A DNA stretch of 25,809 nucleotides from Phanerochaete sordida (GCA_019973155.2 BPQB01000166.1:1-25809); one strand, 5' to 3'; counted from the stretch's first letter, positions 8,328 through 18,422 are shown. Numbers and translations: made by a program. The notes: generated by a model not told the origin, from the letters alone.

Positions 8328-11300
8328 ATGCGACGCTCCTCCCGCGTCGTCGACATCAAACAAGCCAAGATAAACGCGAATTTACCTGTGAACCCCATCT
8401 ACATGTCTTCCTCCTCCCCCGCTTCATCGCCGACCCCTAGCGCGACCCGACAGGGTCCCAGCAAGGCGGCCGGCAAGAAACGTCAAACTAGTCTGGACGC
8501 GATCCAAGAAGACCAAGAAGACTTGGACCGTCTCTCGGATGACGACCAGCCCCCAGCCAATGAAGACCGAGTCGACCGCCTATACCGTTCCTACCTCGAG
8601 GACTCCCCTACCGCCTACGCCCTCGCTACGTCGATCAAGCGCCTCACGGAGCGAGTGGACCTCAAGGAGACGGACGTCGTGGACTTCGGCCTGTCGAGCC
8701 GTAGCCCTCGCCTGCGGTTCGCGATACGTCCGCCCGTGCGCAACTGGATCGAGCGAACCGTGCGCGACCTACAAACGCTGCTGCTCGAGCTAGCCAAGGA
8801 GATACCGGCTCGCCGCGACGGCGATCACTGTTACCGCCTCGATCCCTTCGACGACCTCATCCCGGCGCTCGCCGGAACGCGCACGGTCAACGAGCTCGCC
8901 GCCGTCTGGACGTTACTCCGCGAACGTCTCGTGCGCGCGAACAAATTCGTTCTGAAGTATGTCAAGGAGGCGAAGAAGCAGGCTGTCTCGTCGCCGACAA
9001 GTACGCACCCCGACGTCTTCGAGCGGTTCGACCCGGATGCCTCCCTCGAGGCCCGCCTACACGAGTACATGGCCTACGTGCCGGCGCATCAGAGGCCGGG
9101 CGCGTACGACCTACCCGTATTCATGAACACGCCCCTACGCGCTCTCCTCCAGCTCTCGAATCGCCTCGACGAAGCGTTCCCTCCACGCGCGGAGGAGCAA
9201 AGTCCTCAGGCTTTCTCGTATAACATCAAGGGTGAGCGCGAACCGGTCGACTACCTCAAGCGGACGAGCTGGTCGGGCAACTTCGCCCTGCCGCCGCAAG
9301 AGGACGAGAGAGCGTCGACCGCCCAGCCATCCGAGACGGCTTCAGAACGCGAGACGCGCCAGCACCTGAACGCGGAGCCGTCGTCGTCGATTTCGTCGTT
9401 CCTCTCCAATCGTCGCGCGGACACGAGCAGCGCCTACGTCGCTCCAGAGGTACCGCTCCCGCCTAGCGCGGTCCCTATACCCGGGTCGAACGTCCTTTTC
9501 GGCCTCGCGTCGACCGCCAGTACAGTGGGTGCTATGCCTCCGGAGGCTCCCGCGATCGCGGCCCAGGCGTATGCGGACGCTAACGCTGAAGCCGGAGCTC
9601 CGCCTCAGTCGTTCTCTGCGGCGGGGCCGTGGTCGACGGCCGGGTTCGGCGATAGGACGTACGCCGACCCCACGACGACGTCCATGCCCGGGCACTTTCC
9701 CCTCGCGTCACCGTTCCCGCCGAACACTCGTGAGGACGCCCGCGAGCGCGGTAACTCCGGCGCCAGCTCGTACGAGCACGACCGAGCGTCGCGGTCCGCG
9801 ACAAGCGACACGCACTCCAGGAAGTCGTCGCCAGGCTACGGCCCGCCGAGCGCGCCACCTCCCGGACCTCCCGCCGGGCCTCCCTCGGGACCGCCTGGTG
9901 GTGGGTCGCCGTATGGGGGGCCTCCTAACGGTGGAGGACCGCCCTACGGAGGACCGCCCGGTGGAGGAGGGCCGCCTGACGGAGGAGGACCACCTTTCGG
10001 TGGTCCGCCTTTCGGTGGGCCGCCTTTCGGAGGGCCGCCGCCGCCGCCTGGTGGGCCGCCGCCGCCGCCGCCTGGGGGGCCGCCGCCGCCGCCTGGCGGT
10101 CCGCCGCCGCCGCCGCCGCCTGGTGGGCCGCCGCCGCCGCCTGGTGGGCCGCCGCCGCCGCCGGGAGGGCCGCCTGCGCCCCCGCCTGGAGGAGGTTACC
10201 CTCCGATGTTCGGAGCCCCGCCTCCTCGCGGGCCGCCGGGTGGACCGCCGGCCGGGCCCCCAGGAGGTGGTCCCGGCGGTAACAACGGTTGGGACGGGTA
10301 CTTCCGCCTTCCGGCTCCGCTCGTCGCGCGCATGAAGAATGAGCTACGCCCGGACGATGTGCCATCCTGGGACGGCAAGCGTTCTTCCGCGATTCAGTGG
10401 TTTGCCGACGTTCAAGAGGTGGCGCTCAACGGCGGGTACGTCCCGTATCAGCTGGGGCAACACCTGTGGCTCCGCCTGAAGGAGGGTTCCCCCGTCCGCG
10501 CCTGGTACCTCACGCTGCCGAACGCGTGGAAGACCTGGATGAAGGCCTATTATCTCAACTTCCTCAGCGCCGTCAGGACGTACTACCTCGGGGAGCGGTG
10601 GCAACAAGACCGCGTCAAGGAGTACGCCCTCCAACGATTCCGCCAGGAGGGGCACACGCGCGAGAGCCCGCTCGAGTTCGTGCAGCGACGACTCACCTAT
10701 ACGCGCATGCTCCTCCACGTGCCGGTCGGGTCTCCGGAAGAAGTACGCGAGGTGATGTCTTCTGCGCCTGTCGCGTGGAAGAACGTGTTGGTGCTGGAGT
10801 CCGTGCGCTCGGTAATGGATCTACAAGTGCGCATCAGCGACATGGAACAACAACTCCTCGAGGCGCACCGCTCGCCGTCGACTCTGGCGATCACCAAGGA
10901 GTCGCTGCCTGCGATTCTAAAGGAGCTCGGCGTCGACTTACGGCGTCGCTCAGACGCGCCTCGCTTCCGACCACACGCTTCCGCCCACGCCATTTCGAAC
11001 GAGCCCGTCGCCGACGAAGACGGAGCTCACGACGCCGCCACAGCGGACGAGGATGCCGCGCTGGGCTTTTCTTTGACTGACCCCGTCGTGGCGGAGGTCT
11101 TCGCTGCCGCCGCCAAGCGACAGAGGCCTCCCCCCAAAGGCGGGTATCCGTTCGCCAAGCGCGACGACGTCAAGAGTACAGTTCGCCCCCCGCCGTCGCC
11201 GTGCAGGAGTTGCGGCAGCTCTCACCACTGGGACAAAGAGTGCCCGCACTATCACACGTGGTTAGCGAAGTATGGGAAAGGGAAGACCGCGAATCTCACC

Positions 11301-14300
11301 GAGACCGAGGACGAAGCTCGCTTTGACATCATGTACGATAATGCTTTTGATTCCTTGAATGCACAAGCCGCGGTTTCTCTTTATCTGGCCGACGGCCTCG
11401 CGCGCGAGACGTTCGTGAGCACGAAGACACTGGAAGCGTTTGACCTCGCGGAGACGGCCGCGCCGACGCCGGAGGGCGCCGGCCGGAGAAGCGTTCGCGT
11501 TGTCGTCGAAGAACTGGCCGACGAGTCCGAGTTGATCGAGCGCGAGCCCGCTACAACGTACGTAGTGGAGCTGCCCGCTGCCCTGGAGAAGGAGCTCGCG
11601 CTCGCGGCGCTCCCCTCAAGGGACGGAGAAGCTCGCGCGACGCCGCCGCCGCCGCCGGTCGAGGAGCCCGAGGTCGAATGGGTGAACCCTCGTCGATACT
11701 CGCCCGCGGGCCTGTCCGCGGTAGGCGTGTCAGTCGTCGCCGTAAGGGGACGACTGGGCTCCCTCGACGAGCCCGAGATCGACCTGCGCCTCGACTCCTG
11801 TGCGGACATCAGTTTGATCTCGGAAGAGTTTTACCTCGCCTTGCGTCGGCCTCCCCCCCTCCGACAGGGCGTACGGATGAAACTCTGGCAGCTCACGGAT
11901 AAGAACGCGTCGCTCAGCGGGTTCGTCCACATACCTGTCTACGTCAGCGCGGAAGACGGCCGGCTGCTCGGATTCACCCTCGAAGCCTACGTGGTTCCGG
12001 GCATGTCGGTCCCAGTCCTCCTCGGAGAGGACTTCCACTTGTCGTACGAGCTGACGGTCCAGCGGAGCCTAGACTTCGGTACCCGCGTTCACTTTCGCGG
12101 CACTGACGCGACGGCCGCGGCTCAGGGTGTGCGGCGGACAGGAGACTTCTCCCGCCTGCGTCGGAGCACAGTCGCCTTAGCGTCGTTCATCAAAGCGAAA
12201 GCGCACCGTCGCGGACGGGACCAACGTGCGAGGAAGCGGAAAGCCGCCGCGGAAGAAAAGCACCAAGTTCGGGCCGCGAAAGACTACCGCATTCCAGCTC
12301 GACGCTGCGTTCGTGTAGCCGTCACGGCTGACTTTGGGCGGAGCGGCGATCTTTTTGTCGAGAAGAACGCGGTCGGGGACAAGCTCGAGAGCGCTCTGGT
12401 CGTGCCTAACACGCTCATCTCCCCGGCGTCCGCCTTCCTCGCCGTCGCGAATCCAAGCAGCAGACCTCGCCGAATCCGCCGAGGCGACGTTCTAGGGGTC
12501 GCCCGGGACCCGGATAGCGTGCTTGACAGACCTCGCGACCATCAGCATTGGAGCGACATGCATGACCACGCCCAACGCACCGCCGCACTCATCCGCGCTG
12601 CGCGCGGGTCGAGCGATGATCCCGCAAACGCAAACGGAGTTCCCGAGGCCGAGGAACGAGTCTTCACCGTCGACCCGGACGGAGTCGCTCGAGCCGCCGC
12701 TGCCGGAAGCGAGGCCGTCGCCGAAGAACCTGAGCTTCAGGGGCCCAAGACGGCTGAGCCTCCGCCCATCGACGACTTGCCCTCCGCGGATCTGCAGAAG
12801 CTGCTCGACGTCGGCGACTTGCCCGAGCACCTCAAAGACGCGGCGTGGGCCATGATCGGCGCGTTTGGGTTCGACGGGCGGCTTGGGCATCTTGACGCGA
12901 AGTGCCGTATACGCACCAAGGACGGCGTGGAACCTATCGCTGTCCCGATGTATGGCTCTTCGCCGGCCAAGCGCGCCGTCATCGATCAGCAAATCGACAA
13001 GTGGTTCGCCCAGGGAGTGATCGAACCTTCGCAGAGTCCCTGGAGCGCACCCGTCGTCATCGTGTATCGGAACGGCAAAGCGCGGTTCTGCGTCGATTAC
13101 CGTAAGCTAAATGCCGTGACGATCCCCGACGAGTTCCCCATTCCGCGACAGAGCGAGATCTTGTCCGCTCTGTCCGGCGCGCAGGTGCTGTCCTCTCTGG
13201 ACGCGCTGTCCGGGTTTACGCAGCTCGAGCTAGACCCGGCCGACGTCGAGAAGACCGCATTCCGAACGCATCGCGGCTTGTTCCACTTCCGCAGAATGCC
13301 GTTCGGACTACGGAACGGTCCTTCGATCTTCCAGCGGACCATGCAGGCCATTTTGGCCCCGTTCCTTTGGCTATTCGCACTCGTCTACATCGACGACATC
13401 GTCGTATACTCCCGCTCCTACGAGGACCATATCAATCACCTCGACCGCGTACTCGGGGCCATCGAGCAGTCCGGACTCACTTTGTCGCCCGACAAGTGTC
13501 ACCTGTTCTATGGATCGGTGCTTCTCCTCGGCCACAAGGTATCCCGGTTGGGCCTGTCGACCCACGCCGAGAAGGTACGCGCGGTGCTAGATCTGGCCCG
13601 GCCCACGACGGTCTCGGAGCTGCAGATGTTCCTCGGGATGGTCGTCTACTTCTCCGCGTTCATCCCTTACTACGCGAGTCTAGCACAGCCCTTGTTCCAG
13701 CTCTTGCGTAAAGGCACGCCGTGGTACTGGGGCGCCGACCAAGAACGATCCTGGCAGGCTGCTAAAGATGCGCTCCAATCGGCTCCAGTCCTTGGGCACC
13801 CGATTGAAGGATCTCCGTACCGCCTATACACCGATGCTTCGGATGACGCGCTTGGCTGTTGCCTCCAGCAGGTGCAGCCCATGAAGATCGCGGACTTGCG
13901 CGGCACGAAGACCTACGAGAAGCTCCGAGCAGCGTACGAGGGAGGCCAGGCCGTTCCCCGCCTTGTCTCTCGGTTGTCGCCCAAGGTGAACGATACTCCC
14001 GAGCCGGGGCCTTGGGCCGCCTCGTTCGAGAACACCGTCGTCCACGTCGAACGGGTGGTGGCTTATTGGTCCCGCACATTCAAGCCAGCGGAGACTCGGT
14101 ATTCCGCCACCGAACGCGAGGCTCTAGCGGCGAAGGAAGGGCTCGTGCGGTTCCTACCCTTCGTGGAGGGCGAGCAGATCGTGCTCGTCACGGACCACGC
14201 CGCTTTGCAGTGGGCCCGGACGTATGAGAATGCGAACCGTCGATTAGCCGCCTGGGGGGCGGTCTTCTCCGCTTTTGCGCCCGGCCTTGACATTGTCCAC

Positions 14301-16289
14301 CGCCCGGGTCGCGTGCATTCGAACGTCGACCCTCTGTCCAGGATGCCTCGCGCGCCGCCCTCCCACATCTCTCCGCTCGAGCCGCAAGGCGCTGCGATTC
14401 GGCTCGACTCGGAAACCGCGAGCAGCGCAGAGCGGAGCGCGGACGCGGCCCCCGCTCGACGAGCTACATTCATCGCCACTGCTGAAGGGGAGATCCTCGT
14501 CGCCGCTCGAGCGTCACCGCGGCGGTCTGCGCGGCTTCGGCGCCCTCGTGCCAACGCCGACCGCGACCAGAGTACGGCGACAACCGAAACTACCACTCCT
14601 CCAGAGACGGCTCAGACGACGCCACCAGCTCCGGCGAAGGACGACGCTACGCCGAGTGCCTCGGAAACGGCCGAGTCGCAGGATACGACTTCTATGCGCC
14701 CGCCGTCGGTGGCTGGCCCCGCGCCAACCATGGATGGGCAGGCGTTGTGGGAGCAGCTCTACGGGCGTCCGACCTTGCACGTCGAAGTCAGCCAGGAGTG
14801 GCGCGACGCCCTCGTGCGAGGATACGCGAAAGACCGCACCTTCCGGGATCGTTGGGAGGCCGCGGGTCCCGCCACCGGCTCAAGAGACGCGGCGCAGCGG
14901 TACTTCCGCGACGAAAGGGACCTCTTGTTCTTCGCGGACGCCGACTTCCACCCTCGACTGTGCATTCCGTCGTCGGAGCGCGTGAGAATCTTGCGACAAG
15001 CGCACGACTCGCCGTACGTCTCGGCGCACGCCGGACCCGAGAAGCTGTGGGAGCTACTCAGCCGACGCTTCTACTGGCCGCGCATGAAGAGGGACGTGCT
15101 GCTGTACTGCGCGTCGTGCGACGTTTGTCAGAAGACAAAGCCGAGTAACTTCACGCGCTACGGGCGACTCACCTCCAATCCGATCCCTCATCGTCCTTAC
15201 CAGTCCATCTCGATGGACCTCATCGTGAACTTGCCGTGGTCCGAGGACTTCAACGCGATCTTCGTCGTCGTGGACCGATTGGCGAAACACGCGCAATTCG
15301 TCCCGACGACCACCGGCCTTAACGCGAAGGGCTTCGCGGCGCTGTTCGTCAAGCACGTCGCGTGTCGATTCGGATTACCGGACAATATCATCAGCGACCG
15401 CGATCCTCGTTGGACGTCGGAATTCTGGAAGGAGGTCGCCCGCTTGATGAACATCGACATGCTCCTGTCGTCGTCTCATCACCCACAACACGACGGGCAG
15501 ACTGAGATTGTGAACCGCCAGCTCGAAGTTATGTTGCGCGCTTACGTCGCCGGCGACCGGGCCTCGTGGGCCGAGTGGCTGCACCTTCTGGAGCACGCGT
15601 ACAACAGCCGTGTCCATGCGTCCACGGGAGCTAGCCCGTACTTCCTCCTCTACGGCTTCGAGCCCAAGTCGCCGCTGGACTTCCTAACGACGGCTCGAGA
15701 GGGCGTCGCTCGATCGGCCGATGCGCAGGCCTTTGTTCGTGAGCTCGCCATGCACCGCGACGGCGCGCGGGACGCTATCGCCAAAGCGCAAGAGAAGCAG
15801 TCCCGCGCGTACAACCGGGGCCGCCGGGTCCTAGCGTTCGAGCCCGGCGACCTCGTCCTCGTCAACCCGCACAGCCTAGAATGGGTGGAAAGCAAAGGCG
15901 AAGGTGCGAAACTCGTACAGCGCTGGATTGGACCGTTCGAGGTTATGCAACGCATTAACGAAAACACTTACCGGCTACGCCTACCGGACTCGTACCCAGG
16001 GAGTCCAGTGTTCAACCTCCAGCACTTGAAGCGGTACCAGTCCTCGCCGAACGAGTTCGGGCCTCGCGAGGTTATGACCGACACTCGCGCGCTAAAGCCT
16101 GCAAGCGAGGAATACGAAGTCGACCGCATCGTAGGCCACAAGTACGACAAAAAACGGCGCGCTATGACGTACCTCGTTCGATGGGTCGGCTACTCCCCGC
16201 TGTACGATCTGTGGCTGACCGCCAAGGACCTGAGGAACGCACCCGAAGTGCTGTTCGAGTACCGGCGTCAACACGGTATCAAGCCCTGA
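8328..16289 (+). CDS. Gag-Pol polyprotein of the chromovirus
   Basis: A single 2,653-aa ORF from ATG 8328, with no frameshift between Gag and Pol. Residues 1-500 are Gag N-terminal sequence without a known fold. About 504-655 is a Gly/Pro tract of GGPP blocks. Residues 656-860 resemble a retrotransposon capsid (WDGKRSSAIQWFADVQ). A CX2CX4HX4C zinc knuckle, CRSCGSSHHWDKEC, lies at 959-972. The protease motif is LRLDSCADISLIS with D1156, carrying Cys where Gly is canonical. RT runs from about 1534 with YIDDIVVYS at 1687. RNase H has YTDAS (D1836) and VTDHAALQWA (D1956). Integrase has an HHCC zinc finger (from H2226) and the DDE triad D2297-D2357-E2393 (D,D35E), then a GPY/F-like KLVQRWIGPFEV. 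A chromodomain (about 2595-2648, YEVDRI...VRWVGY) ends the protein. Reverse transcription occurs in cytoplasmic particles, and integrase inserts the DNA in the nucleus. Confidence 0.97.
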   Translation: MRRSSRVVDIKQAKINANLPVNPIYMSSSSPASSPTPSATRQGPSKAAGKKRQTSLDAIQEDQEDLDRLSDDDQPPANEDRVDRLYRSYLEDSPTAYALATSIKRLTERVDLKETDVVDFGLSSRSPRLRFAIRPPVRNWIERTVRDLQTLLLELAKEIPARRDGDHCYRLDPFDDLIPALAGTRTVNELAAVWTLLRERLVRANKFVLKYVKEAKKQAVSSPTSTHPDVFERFDPDASLEARLHEYMAYVPAHQRPGAYDLPVFMNTPLRALLQLSNRLDEAFPPRAEEQSPQAFSYNIKGEREPVDYLKRTSWSGNFALPPQEDERASTAQPSETASERETRQHLNAEPSSSISSFLSNRRADTSSAYVAPEVPLPPSAVPIPGSNVLFGLASTASTVGAMPPEAPAIAAQAYADANAEAGAPPQSFSAAGPWSTAGFGDRTYADPTTTSMPGHFPLASPFPPNTREDARERGNSGASSYEHDRASRSATSDTHSRKSSPGYGPPSAPPPGPPAGPPSGPPGGGSPYGGPPNGGGPPYGGPPGGGGPPDGGGPPFGGPPFGGPPFGGPPPPPGGPPPPPPGGPPPPPGGPPPPPPPGGPPPPPGGPPPPPGGPPAPPPGGGYPPMFGAPPPRGPPGGPPAGPPGGGPGGNNGWDGYFRLPAPLVARMKNELRPDDVPSWDGKRSSAIQWFADVQEVALNGGYVPYQLGQHLWLRLKEGSPVRAWYLTLPNAWKTWMKAYYLNFLSAVRTYYLGERWQQDRVKEYALQRFRQEGHTRESPLEFVQRRLTYTRMLLHVPVGSPEEVREVMSSAPVAWKNVLVLESVRSVMDLQVRISDMEQQLLEAHRSPSTLAITKESLPAILKELGVDLRRRSDAPRFRPHASAHAISNEPVADEDGAHDAATADEDAALGFSLTDPVVAEVFAAAAKRQRPPPKGGYPFAKRDDVKSTVRPPPSPCRSCGSSHHWDKECPHYHTWLAKYGKGKTANLTETEDEARFDIMYDNAFDSLNAQAAVSLYLADGLARETFVSTKTLEAFDLAETAAPTPEGAGRRSVRVVVEELADESELIEREPATTYVVELPAALEKELALAALPSRDGEARATPPPPPVEEPEVEWVNPRRYSPAGLSAVGVSVVAVRGRLGSLDEPEIDLRLDSCADISLISEEFYLALRRPPPLRQGVRMKLWQLTDKNASLSGFVHIPVYVSAEDGRLLGFTLEAYVVPGMSVPVLLGEDFHLSYELTVQRSLDFGTRVHFRGTDATAAAQGVRRTGDFSRLRRSTVALASFIKAKAHRRGRDQRARKRKAAAEEKHQVRAAKDYRIPARRCVRVAVTADFGRSGDLFVEKNAVGDKLESALVVPNTLISPASAFLAVANPSSRPRRIRRGDVLGVARDPDSVLDRPRDHQHWSDMHDHAQRTAALIRAARGSSDDPANANGVPEAEERVFTVDPDGVARAAAAGSEAVAEEPELQGPKTAEPPPIDDLPSADLQKLLDVGDLPEHLKDAAWAMIGAFGFDGRLGHLDAKCRIRTKDGVEPIAVPMYGSSPAKRAVIDQQIDKWFAQGVIEPSQSPWSAPVVIVYRNGKARFCVDYRKLNAVTIPDEFPIPRQSEILSALSGAQVLSSLDALSGFTQLELDPADVEKTAFRTHRGLFHFRRMPFGLRNGPSIFQRTMQAILAPFLWLFALVYIDDIVVYSRSYEDHINHLDRVLGAIEQSGLTLSPDKCHLFYGSVLLLGHKVSRLGLSTHAEKVRAVLDLARPTTVSELQMFLGMVVYFSAFIPYYASLAQPLFQLLRKGTPWYWGADQERSWQAAKDALQSAPVLGHPIEGSPYRLYTDASDDALGCCLQQVQPMKIADLRGTKTYEKLRAAYEGGQAVPRLVSRLSPKVNDTPEPGPWAASFENTVVHVERVVAYWSRTFKPAETRYSATEREALAAKEGLVRFLPFVEGEQIVLVTDHAALQWARTYENANRRLAAWGAVFSAFAPGLDIVHRPGRVHSNVDPLSRMPRAPPSHISPLEPQGAAIRLDSETASSAERSADAAPARRATFIATAEGEILVAARASPRRSARLRRPRANADRDQSTATTETTTPPETAQTTPPAPAKDDATPSASETAESQDTTSMRPPSVAGPAPTMDGQALWEQLYGRPTLHVEVSQEWRDALVRGYAKDRTFRDRWEAAGPATGSRDAAQRYFRDERDLLFFADADFHPRLCIPSSERVRILRQAHDSPYVSAHAGPEKLWELLSRRFYWPRMKRDVLLYCASCDVCQKTKPSNFTRYGRLTSNPIPHRPYQSISMDLIVNLPWSEDFNAIFVVVDRLAKHAQFVPTTTGLNAKGFAALFVKHVACRFGLPDNIISDRDPRWTSEFWKEVARLMNIDMLLSSSHHPQHDGQTEIVNRQLEVMLRAYVAGDRASWAEWLHLLEHAYNSRVHASTGASPYFLLYGFEPKSPLDFLTTAREGVARSADAQAFVRELAMHRDGARDAIAKAQEKQSRAYNRGRRVLAFEPGDLVLVNPHSLEWVESKGEGAKLVQRWIGPFEVMQRINENTYRLRLPDSYPGSPVFNLQHLKRYQSSPNEFGPREVMTDTRALKPASEEYEVDRIVGHKYDKKRRAMTYLVRWVGYSPLYDLWLTAKDLRNAPEVLFEYRRQHGIKP
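9838..10290 (+). repeat. GC-rich repeat encoding a Gly/Pro tract in Gag
   Basis: About 450 bp of imperfect GGNCCGCC(GCC)n repeats encode runs such as GGPPPPPGGPPPPPPGG. Several lengths of the CCG run alternate, as expected from replication slippage. The tract lies between the Gag N-terminus and the capsid-like region and is probably disordered. It is an easy place for assembly or sequencing error, yet the frame remains open. Confidence 0.95.
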
Positions 16290-16508
16290 CGGGCGCTGGC
16301 CCAAACGGGTAATCGTAGAATAGCCCCGCTTGGGCCGGCCCTCAAATACCTGCAGGACCGTGGAACGGTCCCGTCCCTTCCTTTGTTCCCTCTCGTCAGC
16401 CACTCGACCGCTCTCTCTCTTCTCTTCCCCTTCACTCCTCGCCTTCCACGTCGCTTCCGCTCAGCCTCCTTTCGCTCTCGACGCCAACGCCGACAATCAC
16501 GCGCTCGA
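16290..16508 (+). promoter_or_regulatory. Pol to ORF2 spacer with two hairpins and a pyrimidine-rich tract
   Basis: A hairpin at 16298-16336 joins GGCCCAA-A-CGGG to CCCG-C-TTGGGCC (7 and 4 bp around one mismatch, loop 15 nt). A second, GGACCGT-GGA-ACGGTCC, lies at 16355-16371. From 16372 to about 16470 the plus strand is strongly pyrimidine-rich (CTCTCTCTCTTCTCTTCCCC), like fungal core promoters and 5' leaders. This could be a promoter or an internal ribosome-loading site for ORF2; neither is shown. Confidence 0.5.
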
Positions 16509-18422
16509 ATGGACGCTCCTTTGTCCCTCCTCCTCTACCGCCTGGGTCTGTATCCTCACCATCCGACTCTAGCTAACTTCACCGTCGCTACCGTCGGCGA
16601 CGAGCGCTGGATCTGCCTGCAAGGCGATGGTTCGCGCATTCCAACCGCCGCCGCAGCGCGCCGCTTCGCCGCTCCGACGAGTGGCACCACGAGTGGCGCG
16701 GCCTCGCTGCTCGACGTATGCGAAGCCATCGACGCCCCCGTCTGGGCCGAGCCCGGTCGCTTCCACCGCGGCTATATCCCCGACGGCGGAGCCGTACACG
16801 ACGCTGCTGTAGGCGAGGCAACGCCCTGGGTGTACGCACCTTTCCACGACGTACGTCCCTACACGAACGGTGCCACTCCCCCCAGAATCAAGCGCTCCGT
16901 TATCAAGACCATCCGGGCCGATATGGAACGCGCGGACTCCCTCATTCGCGTTCTTAACTGCCGCCACGGGTTGCCGGTCATAGCCACCAGCTGGCCAACC
17001 AACTGGCTCACGCTGTACGTCGCCCAAGGCGAGATCGTCGTACGCGCCGTCCTCGAGAGCTTCCGTTCCATCATGCTCGACCTACTCGGCGCCCTCTCCT
17101 GCCTCCTCAACCTCGCGTCGCCAACCGAACGACAACTCGTCCTCCTGCACGAGACGGACGTCGCCCTCGTTAACGAGTGGCGCATCTTCACGGGCCCCAA
17201 GGTCGGACTCATGCTCGACCTACGGGCGATCGACCGCGCGCCGTTCCCCCTCTTCCGGCTCCTGCGACACGGTGTGCCGATCTACATACCGTGGGGAGGA
17301 CGTTACCGCGTGCGCCCGACCTTCGACGCACGGCTGGGTCATTGCCCCATAGTCGACGGCTCCACCTTCTCCGACTTGATCGAACAGAGATGCCAGGAGA
17401 ACGTCGCCCGCTCGCCGGTCACGCCGTTCAGGCCACGACCGCCGCCCGCTGTTCCGTCGGAGCAGCTATGGATCGAGTTGAGGGGGCAGGTCGAGGCCGT
17501 CATCAAGTCAGCGTTCCCTGGAGACACCGCCCCAGCCTTTGCCTCCACCGGGAAGGTCTGGTCGCGGACCGTCCTCGAGCACGCTCGACTACTCGTCAGT
17601 CCCCTGGCCGAAGCCAAGCTTCGCGCGTACGTTCTGCGGTACCGCACCACGAGCGTCGAAGAACTCCTCACCGTAGCCTTCGAATGCGGCATCGAATTCG
17701 CTCTCACCTACCACGACGACTTCATCGGCCAGCTGCGGGCGAACCTCCCCGAGCTCACCAGCGCCGAGCAATACAACATCGGGTGGCAGCCGTACTACGA
17801 GGACGGTTACGCCGATTACGTCCTTCCGTACTGCGACCACGGAGATCGCGTGTGGTACCTGCAGTTCGAACAGCGGGCACGCGACTTACTCCGCCGGCCT
17901 CACACTACGGCGTTCCTGACCATGGACCCGCTCGTTAGCCGAATCGCGCGCGAGTACGGCCCGCCTGACCTGGCGGACCGGTACATGGCCGGGCCCTCGT
18001 CGTCTTTCGTGCGATTTGGAAGGAGCCTCGCGTCCGACGCTGGGTATAGCTCGGACGGTGTCTCCTACGACGAGCTGAATGTACTACTCGGCGTCACCCG
18101 CGACCGCGACGGCGCGACCGCTCGCTCCTGGTGGCCGCACCCGAACCTGCTGCGCGACTGTGGGTTCGACCTGGGCGAGTGGACCGAAGAGCACGAACGC
18201 TGGTTCCGCGACCGCCTCGAAGGCGTATGGACGGACGGCTACGCCACGCCACTCACCGCTCAGGAGTGGACCGTACAACTCGCCGCTCGCGCCGTCCGCT
18301 TCCGCGCGCGTTACGAGGTCCCGACCACCGACGACGTCGAGCGCCTTCAAGAAGGCCTGGAAGCGACCTTGGGGTCCTGGGCGTCGGACGAGCTGCCGCT
18401 CCTCCGCCTCTACGCCGAGTAG
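16509..18422 (+). CDS. Extra ORF between pol and 3' LTR, unknown function
   Basis: A 637-aa ORF from ATG 16509 (MDAPLSLLLYRLGLYPHHP), the first ATG in frame, to TAG at 18420-18422, 35 bp before the 3' LTR. It sits where env lies in some retroelements, but I see no signal peptide, no clear membrane anchor and no furin-like site, so an envelope protein is unlikely. The most hydrophobic stretch, SIMLDLLGALSCLLNLA (around residue 190), looks more like a buried or amphipathic helix. Other features are GVPIYIPWGGRYRVRP (around 255) and a proline-rich patch FRPRPPPAVP. Trp and Tyr are frequent, suggesting a folded soluble protein. Base composition matches pol, so it has travelled with the element. 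It may be a captured host gene or an accessory protein. I recognise no family. Confidence 0.85.
   Translation: MDAPLSLLLYRLGLYPHHPTLANFTVATVGDERWICLQGDGSRIPTAAAARRFAAPTSGTTSGAASLLDVCEAIDAPVWAEPGRFHRGYIPDGGAVHDAAVGEATPWVYAPFHDVRPYTNGATPPRIKRSVIKTIRADMERADSLIRVLNCRHGLPVIATSWPTNWLTLYVAQGEIVVRAVLESFRSIMLDLLGALSCLLNLASPTERQLVLLHETDVALVNEWRIFTGPKVGLMLDLRAIDRAPFPLFRLLRHGVPIYIPWGGRYRVRPTFDARLGHCPIVDGSTFSDLIEQRCQENVARSPVTPFRPRPPPAVPSEQLWIELRGQVEAVIKSAFPGDTAPAFASTGKVWSRTVLEHARLLVSPLAEAKLRAYVLRYRTTSVEELLTVAFECGIEFALTYHDDFIGQLRANLPELTSAEQYNIGWQPYYEDGYADYVLPYCDHGDRVWYLQFEQRARDLLRRPHTTAFLTMDPLVSRIAREYGPPDLADRYMAGPSSSFVRFGRSLASDAGYSSDGVSYDELNVLLGVTRDRDGATARSWWPHPNLLRDCGFDLGEWTEEHERWFRDRLEGVWTDGYATPLTAQEWTVQLAARAVRFRARYEVPTTDDVERLQEGLEATLGSWASDELPLLRLYAE

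Noticed and set aside
16509..18422. ORF2 as an envelope (errantivirus-like) gene
   Set aside because: Position fits env, but no signal peptide, transmembrane anchor or protease cleavage site is visible.
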